From Paraburkholderia dinghuensis (GTDB taxonomy: Bacteria; Pseudomonadota; Gammaproteobacteria; Burkholderiales; Burkholderiaceae), in assembly GCF_003837865.1 (NCBI RefSeq), contig NZ_RQIS01000002.1, positions 62,001 to 126,000 of the forward strand: DNA of 64,000 nucleotides, given 5' to 3'. Under the pieces are notes generated by a model. It worked only from the letters and a program-made list of their open reading frames with translations. It was not told where the DNA came from and did not search any database. Made by a program: the position numbers and the translations under genes. Shown here one piece after another: positions 25,386 through 33,680 of the stretch (the stretch's first letter is position 1; each line of letters starts with the position of its first letter).

Positions 25386-25821
25386 TCTCGGCTCCGTAGA
25401 TGGGGGGTGCCGGGACTGTAGTCCTGTGCGACGACATGCACCATGATGTCGCGGTTGAAACACTATTCCGCAATTAGCAACAATACGGGTGCGGCACGTT
25501 GCAATTAACGAAGAAATGGGGCTTTGAGCGGAATTGGGGTCAATATCCTGAGTTTGTGCAACGCAGTGTTGTCCCTGGTGCGACATGAAATGCGCGGCGG
25601 GGGCGGAGGGGACGGATTGAGAAACGCGCAAACCGGAGGAGGATGCTGGCGCGGTCCAGGTGGCCCGGGCGGGCCGTCGGAAGTGGGCTTTCTGACGCCG
25701 ACCGCAACGCCGGACGCGTCCGGCGCGACGCGCTGATCGTACCCAATCCGGCAGATAGACAGTTGCGTCAATCGCGTACGAACTGGCTGGGCGCCGGTCC
25801 GTCGAATTCCAGCGAGGTTAC
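25386..25821. other. Intergenic region upstream of a small membrane-protein gene
   Basis: About 440 bases. The left 130 bases are relatively AT-rich (around 25460-25530) and could hold the leftward promoter of DUF3331. The rest contains a G-rich run (GGGGCGGAGGGGACGG) but no convincing gene. Confidence 0.45.
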
Positions 25822-25962
25822 ATGATTCAACGCCCGTCTGCTCCGAACCCGGCAAACGAACACAGATTCCAGCGTGCCGCCTCGGCGACGTTGTTTGCTG
25901 CGCTGGTTCTCGTCGCGCTGATGACCGTGCTCATGGTGCTCTGGACCAACTGGTCACAGTGA
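25822..25962 (+). CDS. Small single-pass membrane protein
   Basis: A 46-residue reading frame with GAGG seven bases before its ATG. The product has a polar basic N-terminus (MIQRPSAPNPANEHRFQR) and one strong hydrophobic helix of about 22 residues (LFAALVLVALMTVLMVLW) near the C-terminus, ending in TNWSQ. This is the typical layout of small inner-membrane proteins with the N-terminus in the cytoplasm. No family was recognised. It is below the size usually annotated, which may be why such genes are missed. It ends about 90 bases before the convergent esterase's stop codon, and no operon partner is seen. Confidence 0.6.
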   Translation: MIQRPSAPNPANEHRFQRAASATLFAALVLVALMTVLMVLWTNWSQ

Positions 25963-26054
25963 GTTGAGAGCCGGGCGGGAAGGCGCTGTCTCACGCTCGG
26001 CAGGGTGCAGGTGCCACGGCGCTACGGGCGGTTTCTGGCGCGCGGCTTCGCGCT

Positions 26055-26900
26055 TCAGCGCACACACGCCAGCGCGTACTTGAGTGCCGCGGGCAATAGT
26101 TCGCGCCAGACCGGCCAGACGTGTCCGCCATCGATGACGCGCAGTGACGCCGGATTGCCCGCCGCGCGCAGCCGCGTGTAGAGCAGCGACGACTCGGCCA
26201 CGATCGCGAGGTCGTCGTTGCCCGAGGCGATGAAGAACGGCACGCGCGAGGCCTGCGCGAAGTAGCGGTCCCATAACGCCGGGTAGTTGAGTTCGTGCCA
26301 GACGCGCGAATCGAACTGGTGCTCGCCGAATACGCCGACGCGGCGCGCCGAGGAATCCGGCGGCGGTTCGTTCGAGTAGATCGCAGGCGAGAGCAGGAGT
26401 GCACCGCAGAACGCGTCGGGATGTTCGAGCGCGAAGCGCAGCGCGCCGAAGCCGCCCATCGATACGCCGCCGATCGCGCGTCCGCTGCGTTCGTTCGACA
26501 CCGCGAAGTGTGTCTCGATCTCCGGTATCAGGTCCGCGCCGAACGCCGTCTCCATTTTCTCCTTGCGATCGACGTACCAGTCCGTGCCACCCTGCGGCAT
26601 CACGATCACGACCGGCGCAATCTCGTGGCGTGCGATCAGCCCATCGGTCGTGGCCTGCAGGTCGCCGTGCGTGACCCAGTCCATCGCGTCGCCGTTGTTG
26701 CCGTGCAGCAGATAGAGCACGGGATAGCGCGTGCCGTTGGCGGAATAGCCGGTCGGCAGATAGACGACGTATGACCAGTCGCGTCCAAGCGCCGTCGAAT
26801 GGAATGTGTGCGTGGCGATCGTGCTGGCCGGAGCGGGCAGGGACAGTGCGGCGCCGAGTGTCGACAAAGCCAGCAGCACTGTTCGAAGGACTCTGCGCAT
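26055..26900 (-). CDS. Exported esterase, S-formylglutathione hydrolase / esterase D-like fold
   Basis: The 281-residue alpha/beta hydrolase begins with a signal peptide (MRRVLRTVLLALSTLGAALS, cleavage after PAPAS), so it acts in the periplasm or outside. It has the esterase D family layout: YPVLYLLHGNNGDAMDW oxyanion region, the nucleophile elbow GVSMGGFGALR, an acid in SGNDDLAIV and the catalytic His in GGHVWPVWRELL. Family members hydrolyse small esters, feruloyl or acetyl groups on polysaccharides, or mycolyl esters. An upstream in-frame ATG (15 codons earlier) is less likely because it would bury the signal peptide. Its neighbour is an OpgC-like acyltransferase on the same strand. Confidence 0.85.
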   Translation of the reverse strand: MRRVLRTVLLALSTLGAALSLPAPASTIATHTFHSTALGRDWSYVVYLPTGYSANGTRYPVLYLLHGNNGDAMDWVTHGDLQATTDGLIARHEIAPVVIVMPQGGTDWYVDRKEKMETAFGADLIPEIETHFAVSNERSGRAIGGVSMGGFGALRFALEHPDAFCGALLLSPAIYSNEPPPDSSARRVGVFGEHQFDSRVWHELNYPALWDRYFAQASRVPFFIASGNDDLAIVAESSLLYTRLRAAGNPASLRVIDGGHVWPVWRELLPAALKYALACVR

Positions 26901-26984
26901 CGCGGGGTAGCAAGACCATGTGAGGCGCCGTGGGCGCGGGGTCATTATGCTAGCAGCCCTACGGTGCGATGGGCCAGCGCAACG

Positions 26985-28082
26985 TTACGCGCAGGCCTTG
27001 GCCTTTGCAGGCAGCAGGCGCCTGAGCGGGTCGGAGGCGCGCGCGACGAGCAGCAGACTGCCGAGCGCGACCGCATCTGCCGCGAGGCCGAGCGGCACGT
27101 TCAGATAGCCGTCGGTGTACCAGTAGAGCATCGAGTCGACGACGAGCGAGATCACCGCGCCCGCCACGAACGAGAGCAGCCCCTTGCGGCCGACGAGGCC
27201 GATCCACGGCAGCGCCCGCGCGAGACGCTTCGCCCAGCCGTGGCGGATCAGATGCGCCGTGAGCCACGCGACGCCGAGGAAGTTCAGGACGCGGAACCAG
27301 GCGAGATTGCGCTTGAATTCGGCGTCGAGTCCGTCGCTGCCCAGGTGCAGCCGATACACCGCAGCCGCCGCGACGACGCCGAGTGCGGCGACCGTCACGA
27401 TCCAGCCGAACCGGTGCGCGCTCACGCGCTGAAAGACCGGTTGCGTCCGCGCGATGACGCCGAGCACGAACAGCAACTGCCAGCCGAGCGGGTTGAAGTC
27501 CCACTGCATGTCTTCGACGTGCGGCAGATGCGGGGCCACGAGCGGCGCGAGCGCCCACAGTGCCAGGCTCCCCGCGAGCAGCAGCCAGGGCTTCGTGCGC
27601 GCGAGCGGCAGCGCCAGCGGTGCGCCGAGCGCGAACCACGCGTACATCGGCAACACACCGGCCAGATACGGCTGACGGCGCAGCAGCACGATGTCGCGCA
27701 ACGCGGCAGCGGGGGCGAGCGTCAGATCGTCGAGGTCGTCGACGGTGAGGTTGGGGGCGTCGACGTTGCAGGCGAGCAGGATCGCGGAAACCACCAGCAT
27801 GAGCACCGCGGTGACGACGAAGGCGCGGTAGATCTCGAACGAGCGGCGAATGAAGCGCCGGCGCGCGACGGCCTCGGTTTTGCGCGCGCAGAGCGAGGCC
27901 CAGGCGGTGGCTGTCGCGTAGCCGCCGAGAAAGACGAAGACTTCGGCTGCGTCGCAGAGTGCATAGGCGTGGAGCGTAACCCGCGAGAGGATGCTGCCGC
28001 CGATGTGATCGACGACGATGACGAGCAGGACGAGACCGCGGAAAAAATCGAGTTCTACGAGACGACTGGAGGACTGTGACAT
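26985..28082 (-). CDS. OpgC-domain membrane protein (acyltransferase-like)
   Basis: The 365-residue inner-membrane protein has about ten hydrophobic segments and the OpgC family start RLVELDFFRGLVLLVIVVDH, with the FRG-x-D/H arrangement shared with acyltransferase 3 proteins. OpgC succinylates osmoregulated periplasmic glucans in other proteobacteria. No opgG/opgH genes are nearby, so the target could be a different periplasmic or cell-surface glycan. The esterase gene follows 84 bases downstream on the same strand; together they could add and remove acyl groups, an inference from proximity. Confidence 0.82.
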   Translation of the reverse strand: MSQSSSRLVELDFFRGLVLLVIVVDHIGGSILSRVTLHAYALCDAAEVFVFLGGYATATAWASLCARKTEAVARRRFIRRSFEIYRAFVVTAVLMLVVSAILLACNVDAPNLTVDDLDDLTLAPAAALRDIVLLRRQPYLAGVLPMYAWFALGAPLALPLARTKPWLLLAGSLALWALAPLVAPHLPHVEDMQWDFNPLGWQLLFVLGVIARTQPVFQRVSAHRFGWIVTVAALGVVAAAAVYRLHLGSDGLDAEFKRNLAWFRVLNFLGVAWLTAHLIRHGWAKRLARALPWIGLVGRKGLLSFVAGAVISLVVDSMLYWYTDGYLNVPLGLAADAVALGSLLLVARASDPLRRLLPAKAKACA

Positions 28083-28684
28083 GGATCTGGCAAACGGGCC
28101 GTGTCTATCTGCGATGGGCAGCGGCCGTCAGGCGCCGGGGATCGCGATGGAGTGGCTGGTTTGGCCGTGGAGCGAACGAGTGAAGACGAAAGACCGGAAT
28201 GCGAAGAAAGGGTTCCGGAGAACCTACTCACCGCTTGGGCTGAGTTAAGGCGATGCTACATTGATCTCAAAAAGCTTTCAGCGCGGCGCATGTCTATTCA
28301 AGTTCCGCGGAGCTTGTGCCGATAAGGACTTAATGGGCGTACGCGCCGCATCTTTCCGGCGTGCTGTCACGATCGGCAGATTGCGGTTGGTGGCGTTTGT
28401 ATCAGAGGTATCAGAGTGTTTTGGGTTGTCTGGGCAATGTGAAATCTGCTTTACAATGCCGAGTCAATTTTGAGATTGCAGTCGCTTGTTCGATTCGGGT
28501 GACTTTGCGGTGGAAGAGGCCTTCTTTTCGAAGAAAGAAGGCAATTTGGATGCAGATAGATGCGGGCCGGGCAGGGGTGAACGCCGGATCGACGTCACGA
28601 CGGGAGCGCGCCAGACGCAGCACACCGCACCGCGACTACCCGCACATCGCGCATCGTCCGCCGCTTCTACAGCAGGAGGCGAAC
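28083..28684. other. Long intergenic/leader region upstream of the NlpD-like gene
   Basis: About 600 bases without a convincing gene, holding the divergent promoters of the OpgC-like gene and the lipoprotein gene. The part around 28380-28500 is relatively AT-rich and contains a TACAAT hexamer at 28452 that could be a minus-10 element, but no well-spaced minus-35 was found. A perfect hairpin lies at 28519-28542. Confidence 0.5.
28519..28542. repeat. Perfect 9-bp inverted repeat in the nlpD leader
   Basis: GCCTTCTTT-N6-AAAGAAGGC is a perfect inverted repeat about 140 bases upstream of the NlpD-like gene. It is not followed by a T run on the plus strand, so it looks more like a leader structure or protein-binding dyad than a terminator. 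Confidence 0.5.
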
Positions 28685-29554
28685 ATGTTCAAAGATCGTA
28701 GCGGCCAGCGTGCCAACGGTCTGAAGACTTTCTGGGCCGGCATTGGAATCGCGGCCCTGCTGGCTGGTTGTGCCAATATCGACCAGCAGCAACAGCCGCC
28801 GCAGCCACAGCCGGACCCGACTGCGTCGGCCGACCCGGCTTCGGGGCCAGCGGCTGACGCGGCGTCCGGTGGGGTTCAGGCGGACGCATCCGCATCTGCG
28901 TCTGGACCGACCACGAAGGTCGTGATGAAGACGACCTTCTATCGCGTGCGGCACGGCGATTCATTACCGAAGATCGCGAAGAGTCACGGCTGCTCCGTGA
29001 AGGACCTGCAGGCCTGGAACCATATCAAGTCGGGCCATCTGCGTACGGGGCAGTCGCTGAAGATCGTGTCGAAGCAGACCATTACCGTGCAGGCCACGGC
29101 TGCGGCCGGTGCGTCCACGGGCGGTGCGTCGACGAGTCCGGCCGAAAGCCGCGCAGTGGCGGCCGAGGTCAACCGTCATGCGCGCAGCGTTGCGCTGGTG
29201 TGGCCCGCACAGGGACAGATCGTCGAAGGGTTCCAGGCTGGTACGACGCGCGGCATTGAGATCGCGGGCAAGGCGGGAGACCCCGTGCGCGCCGCGGCCG
29301 ACGGCAAGGTGATGTACGCCGGCACGGGTCTCAACGAGTACGGCAGCCTCATCATCGTCGAGCACAACAAGGACTTTCTGACGGCGTACTCGCACAACCG
29401 CCGCCTGCTCGTCAAAACCGGCGACACGGTGCGTCAGGGGCAGCAGATCGCGGAGATGGGCAGCGAGAATAACAATCGCGTTGCCGTTCTGTTCGAAGTG
29501 CGCCGCGACGGCAAGCCGGTCAATCCGATGACGTACCTGCCGCCGCAGAGTTGA
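28685..29554 (+). CDS. nlpD: NlpD-like LysM/LytM-domain lipoprotein
   Basis: The 289-residue protein has a lipoprotein signal with lipobox LLAGC, a Gln/Pro/Ala-rich linker, a LysM domain (about residues 78-122, YRVRHGDSLPKIAKSHGC) and a C-terminal M23/LytM domain (GIEIAGKAGDPVRAAADGKV, YGSLIIVEHNKDFLTAYSHN). The zinc-binding HxxxD of active M23 peptidases is replaced by RGIEIAG, as in NlpD, so it is predicted to be a catalytically dead activator of cell-division amidases. A strong AGGAGG precedes the ATG. Unlike the usual nlpD it is not next to surE, pcm or rpoS here, so it may be a paralogue. Confidence 0.8.
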   Translation: MFKDRSGQRANGLKTFWAGIGIAALLAGCANIDQQQQPPQPQPDPTASADPASGPAADAASGGVQADASASASGPTTKVVMKTTFYRVRHGDSLPKIAKSHGCSVKDLQAWNHIKSGHLRTGQSLKIVSKQTITVQATAAAGASTGGASTSPAESRAVAAEVNRHARSVALVWPAQGQIVEGFQAGTTRGIEIAGKAGDPVRAAADGKVMYAGTGLNEYGSLIIVEHNKDFLTAYSHNRRLLVKTGDTVRQGQQIAEMGSENNNRVAVLFEVRRDGKPVNPMTYLPPQS

Positions 29555-29608
29555 TCGTCGGGCGCCGGAGCTTGAGTCCCGGCGCGCGAAACCTCTCCTG
29601 AATGCGAA

Positions 29609-29644
29609 AACGCCGCCCCCGCGACAACCCGCGGGGGCGGCGTT
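29609..29644. terminator. Strong terminator-like hairpin between nlpD and prpF
   Basis: A 14-base perfect stem AACGCCGCCCCCGC paired with its complement around an eight-base loop lies between two converging genes. The minus-strand copy is followed by a short T run (GTTTTCGC), which fits termination of the prp operon; it can also stop the rightward transcript. Confidence 0.8.
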
Positions 29645-29692
29645 CGTTCGTCTCGCGACCGGGGCGCGTCGGAACGCGCCAACCGGCACGCC

Positions 29693-30886
29693 TTAGAGCA
29701 GGTCCCCTTGAGGGACGCGCACCGAGCCTTCCATCAGCACACGTGCGCTACGGCTCATGATGGCCTTCTTGACCACCCATTCACCGCCTTCCTCGCTCGC
29801 CTCGGCGCCCACGCGCAGCGTGCCCGACGGATGGCCGAAACGTACCGCACTGCGTTCGCCGCCACCCGCAGCGAGATTGACGAGCGTGCCGGGAATCGCT
29901 GCTGCCGTGCCGATCGCCACGGCGGCCGTGCCCATCATGGCGTGGTGCAGCTTGCCCATCGACATTGCGCGCACGAGCAGGTCGGCGTCCTCGACGCCTA
30001 CGCGCTTGCCGCTCGACGCCGTGTAGGCCTGCGACTTCGCGACGAACGCGATTTTGGGCGTGTGCTGGCGCGTGGCGATCTCGTCGAGTTGCTTGATGAG
30101 ACCCATGCGCAGCGCACCGTAGGCGCGGATCGTCTCGAATTTCTTGAGCGCTGCGGCGTCGCTGTTGATCGCTTCCTGAAGTTCGGTGCCGGTGTAGCCG
30201 ATTGCCTCGGCGTTCACGAAGATGGTCGGGATGCCTGCGTTGATCATCGTCGCCTTGAGCGTGCCAACGCCCGGCACTTCGAGGTCGTCGACGAGATTCC
30301 CTGTGGGGAACATCGCGCCGCCCGCGCCTTCTTCTTCGGCCGCGGGGTCCATGAATTCGAGCTGCACTTCAGCGGCGGGGAAGGTCACACCGTCGAGTTC
30401 GAAGTCGCCCGTTTCCTGCACCTGGCCGTTCGTGACGGGCACATGCGCGATGATGGTCTTGCCGATATTCGCCTGCCAGATGCGCACCACGGCGATGCCG
30501 TTGTCAGGTACGCGGCCCGGGTCGACCAGGCCGTTGCTGATTGCAAACGGACCGACTGCCGCCGAGAGATTGCCGCAGTTGCCGCTCCAGTCGACGAACG
30601 CGCGGTCGATGGCGACCTGGCCGAACAGGTAGTCGACGTCGTGATCGGGCCGGCTGCTTTTCGCGACGATCACCGTCTTGCTCGTGCTCGATGTCGCGCC
30701 GCCCATGCCATCGATCTGCTTGCCGTAGGGGTCGGGGCTGCCGATCACGCGCATGAGAAGCTTGTCGCGCGCGACGCCGGGTTGCTGCGCCGCTGCGGGC
30801 AGGTCTTGCAGACGAAAGAACACGCCTTTGCTGGTGCCGCCACGCATGTAGGTGGCGGGGATTTTGATCTGGGGCTGGTGTGCCAT
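29693..30886 (-). CDS. prpF: 2-methylaconitate cis-trans isomerase
   Basis: PrpF (397 residues) isomerises the 2-methylaconitate made by AcnD so that aconitase can hydrate it, in the 2-methylcitrate cycle of propionyl-CoA breakdown. The family is a diaminopimelate-epimerase-like fold; visible landmarks are the N-terminal KIPATYMRGGTSKGVFF, with the conserved GGTSKG motif, FVDWSGNCGNLSAAVG, and GTAAAIPGTLVN. It is the last gene of the leftward prpB-prpC-acnD-prpF operon, 72 bases behind acnD, and AGGA stands before its ATG. The gap holds a hairpin. The presence of prpF next to acnD marks the AcnD/PrpF variant of the pathway rather than the PrpD variant. Confidence 0.95.
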   Translation of the reverse strand: MAHQPQIKIPATYMRGGTSKGVFFRLQDLPAAAQQPGVARDKLLMRVIGSPDPYGKQIDGMGGATSSTSKTVIVAKSSRPDHDVDYLFGQVAIDRAFVDWSGNCGNLSAAVGPFAISNGLVDPGRVPDNGIAVVRIWQANIGKTIIAHVPVTNGQVQETGDFELDGVTFPAAEVQLEFMDPAAEEEGAGGAMFPTGNLVDDLEVPGVGTLKATMINAGIPTIFVNAEAIGYTGTELQEAINSDAAALKKFETIRAYGALRMGLIKQLDEIATRQHTPKIAFVAKSQAYTASSGKRVGVEDADLLVRAMSMGKLHHAMMGTAAVAIGTAAAIPGTLVNLAAGGGERSAVRFGHPSGTLRVGAEASEEGGEWVVKKAIMSRSARVLMEGSVRVPQGDLL

Positions 30887-30906
30887 GTCGAGTCCTGAAA
30901 TAGGAG

Positions 30907-30930
30907 GGGCGGTACGTCGCCGTACCGCCC
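30907..30930. repeat. Hairpin between acnD and prpF
   Basis: GGGCGGTAC-N6-GTACCGCCC forms a perfect nine-base stem in the 72-base gap between acnD and prpF. No T run follows on the minus strand, so it is more likely an mRNA processing or stabilising element than a terminator. Confidence 0.6.
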
Positions 30931-30958
30931 GATCTTTCCGTCTTGGGCCAGCGCGCGC

Positions 30959-33556
30959 TTACGCGGCCGACTTCGACGATTCGAGGAAGTCCTGAGCGAA
31001 GCGTTGCAGCACGCCGCCCGCTTCGTAGATCGAGACTTCTTCTGCCGTGTCGAGGCGGCAGGTCACGGGGACTTCGACGCGTTCGCCGTTCTTGCGGCGA
31101 ATCACGAGCGTGAGGTCGGCGCGCGGCGTGCGCTCGCCGGTTACGTCGAAGGTTTCCGTGCCGTCGATGCCCAGCGTCGTGCGGTTCGTGCCCGGCTTGA
31201 ACTCCAGCGGCAGCACGCCCATGCCGATGAGGTTCGTGCGGTGAATGCGCTCGAACCCTTCCGCGACGATGACTTCCACGCCCGCAAGACGCACACCCTT
31301 GGCCGCCCAGTCGCGCGACGAACCCTGACCGTAATCCGCGCCCGCGATGATGATGAGCGGCTGCTTGCGGTCCATGTAGGTTTCGATAGCTTCCCACATG
31401 CGCGTAACCTTGCCTTCCGGCTCGATGCGCGCAAGCGAACCCTTCTTCACGGCGCCATCTACGACCGCCATCTCATTGATGAGCGTCGGGTTCGCGAAGG
31501 TCGCGCGCTGCGCCGTGAGGTGGTCGCCGCGGTGCGTCGCGTACGAGTTGAAGTCCTCTTCGGGCAAGCCCATCTTCGCGAGGTACTCGCCCGCCGCGCT
31601 GTTAAGCAGGATCGCGTTCGACGGCGAGAGGTGATCGGTCGTGATGTTGTCGCCGAGCACGGCGAGCGGACGCAGGCCCTTGAGCGTGCGCTCGCCCGCG
31701 AGCGCGCCTTCCCAGTACGGCGGGCGGCGGATATACGTGCTCTGTGCGCGCCAGTCGTAAAGCGGATCGGTGCTCTCGCCGTTCGAGGCGGTGGCCGCGA
31801 ACATCGGTTCGTAGACCTTGCGGAACTGTTCCGGCTTCACGCTCTGCGCGACGATCGCGTCGATTTCCTCGTCGGTCGGCCAGAGGTCCTTCAGGTAGAC
31901 GGGCTTGCCGTTCTGATCCGTGCCGAGCGAATCCTTTTCGATGTCGAAGCGGATCGTGCCCGCAATCGCATAGGCCACGACGAGCGGCGGCGACGCAAGG
32001 AACGCCTGCTTCGCGTAGGGGTGAATGCGGCCGTCGAAGTTGCGGTTGCCCGAGAGCACGGCGGTCGCGTACAGATCGCGGTCGATGATCTCTTGCTGGA
32101 TCTTCGGATCGAGCGCGCCAGACATGCCGTTACACGTCGTGCAGGCAAACGCGACGATGCCGAAGCCGAGTTTCTCCAGATCCGGCAGCAGCTTTGCCTC
32201 TTCCAGGTAAAGTTCGACAGCCTTCGATCCAGGAGCCAGCGACGACTTCACCCACGGCTTGCGCGTGAGGCCGCGCGCGTTCGCATTGCGTGCGAGCAGG
32301 GCGGCTGCGATCACGTTGCGCGGATTGCTCGTGTTCGTGCAGCTCGTGATGGCGGCGATGACGACCGCGCCATCCGGCATCTGGCCCGGCACTTCTTCCC
32401 ACTGGCCAGCGATGCCACGCTCGGCGAGCGCGGAAGTCGGCAAGCGCTTGTGCGGATTCGACGGACCGGCCATGTTGCGCACGACGCTCGACAGGTCGAA
32501 CGTGAGCGTGCGCTCGTATTGCGCGTGCTTCAGCGTATCGGCCCAGAGGCCCGCGGCTTTCGCGTAGGTCTCGACGAGCTGGACCTGTTGCTCCTCGCGG
32601 CCCGTGAGGCGCAGATAGTCGAGCGTCTGGCCGTCGATGAAGAACATCGCCGCCGTCGCGCCGTATTCGGGCGCCATGTTCGAAATCGTTGCGCGGTCGC
32701 CGAGCGTGAGGCTCGCCGCGCCCTCGCCGCGAAACTCCAGGTACGCGCCGACGACCTTTTCCTTGCGCAGGAATTCGGTGAGCGCGAGCACGACGTCGGT
32801 GGCGGTGATGCCCGGCTGACGCTTGCCGGTCAGCTCCACGCCGACGATATCGGGCAGCCGCATCCACGACGCGCGCCCGAGCATGACGTTCTCGGCTTCG
32901 AGACCGCCCACGCCGATGGCGATGACGCCAAGTGCGTCGACGTGCGGCGTGTGGCTGTCCGTGCCGACGCAGGTGTCGGGGTAGGCGACGCCATCGGTGA
33001 CGCCGATCACGGGCGACATCTTCTCCAGATTGATCTGGTGCATGATGCCGTTGCCGGGCGGAATCACGTCGACGTTCTTGAACGCCTTCTTCGTCCAGTT
33101 GATGAAGTCGAAGCGGTCTTCGTTACGACGGTCTTCGATCGCGCGGTTTTTCGCGAACGCGTCGGGATCGAAGCCGCCGCACTCCACAGCGAGCGAGTGA
33201 TCGACGATCAGTTGCACCGGCACGACCGGATTCACTTTCGCCGGGTCGCCACCTTGATCGGCGATGGCGTCGCGCAGGCCTGCGAGGTCGACGAGCGCGG
33301 TTTGCCCGAGGATGTCGTGGCACACGACGCGCGCGGGGAACCACGGAAAGTCGAGGTCGCGGCGGCGCTCGATCAGTTGCTTGAGCGAGGCGGTGAGGGT
33401 AGCCGGGTCGCAGCGGCGCACGAGGTTTTCGGCGAGCACGCGCGAGGTGTACGGCAACGTGTCATAAGCGCCGGGCTGGATGGCCTCAACGGCTTCGCGC
33501 GCGTCGAAGTAATCGAGCCGGGTGCCCGGAAGGGACTTGCGGTAGGCGGAGTTCAC
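30959..33556 (-). CDS. acnD: Fe/S-dependent 2-methylisocitrate dehydratase AcnD
   Basis: The 865-residue aconitase-family enzyme dehydrates 2-methylcitrate in the methylcitrate cycle. Iron-sulfur cluster cysteines appear in AITSCTNTSNP and FACTTCNGMSG, and typical aconitase blocks are VIPPGNGIMHQINLE, VGTDSHTPHVDALGV and the C-terminal swivelling domain with GSSRDWAAKG. The N-terminus MNSAYRKSLPGTRLDYFD and the neighbour prpF distinguish AcnD from housekeeping AcnA. It lies between prpC and prpF in one operon; a 124-base gap to prpC contains a long hairpin. Function in propionate degradation is well supported. Confidence 0.95.
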   Translation of the reverse strand: MNSAYRKSLPGTRLDYFDAREAVEAIQPGAYDTLPYTSRVLAENLVRRCDPATLTASLKQLIERRRDLDFPWFPARVVCHDILGQTALVDLAGLRDAIADQGGDPAKVNPVVPVQLIVDHSLAVECGGFDPDAFAKNRAIEDRRNEDRFDFINWTKKAFKNVDVIPPGNGIMHQINLEKMSPVIGVTDGVAYPDTCVGTDSHTPHVDALGVIAIGVGGLEAENVMLGRASWMRLPDIVGVELTGKRQPGITATDVVLALTEFLRKEKVVGAYLEFRGEGAASLTLGDRATISNMAPEYGATAAMFFIDGQTLDYLRLTGREEQQVQLVETYAKAAGLWADTLKHAQYERTLTFDLSSVVRNMAGPSNPHKRLPTSALAERGIAGQWEEVPGQMPDGAVVIAAITSCTNTSNPRNVIAAALLARNANARGLTRKPWVKSSLAPGSKAVELYLEEAKLLPDLEKLGFGIVAFACTTCNGMSGALDPKIQQEIIDRDLYATAVLSGNRNFDGRIHPYAKQAFLASPPLVVAYAIAGTIRFDIEKDSLGTDQNGKPVYLKDLWPTDEEIDAIVAQSVKPEQFRKVYEPMFAATASNGESTDPLYDWRAQSTYIRRPPYWEGALAGERTLKGLRPLAVLGDNITTDHLSPSNAILLNSAAGEYLAKMGLPEEDFNSYATHRGDHLTAQRATFANPTLINEMAVVDGAVKKGSLARIEPEGKVTRMWEAIETYMDRKQPLIIIAGADYGQGSSRDWAAKGVRLAGVEVIVAEGFERIHRTNLIGMGVLPLEFKPGTNRTTLGIDGTETFDVTGERTPRADLTLVIRRKNGERVEVPVTCRLDTAEEVSIYEAGGVLQRFAQDFLESSKSAA

Positions 33557-33631
33557 GGCTTGGGGACGAATGGAGTGTGGATCGGGGGACGCGATGGCGC
33601 CACTTTACGCCGCTTTACCTGCGGCTCCCAC

Positions 33632-33664
33632 CTGGCCGGACGGCTAACGGAGCCATCCGGCCAG
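33632..33664. repeat. Long hairpin between prpC and acnD
   Basis: CTGGCCGGA and TCCGGCCAG form a nine-base perfect outer stem, with an inner GGCT/AGCC stem, in the gap between prpC and acnD. There is no T run on the minus strand. Its place inside the operon suggests partial attenuation, processing or protection of the upstream prpBC message. Confidence 0.6.
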
Positions 33665-33680
33665 CGGCGGGGATCAGCGC

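Noticed and set aside
26799..28079. A 426-codon rightward frame opposite the esterase and OpgC-like genes
   Set aside because: It is an antisense shadow of two well-supported genes, with low-complexity Arg/Glu composition.
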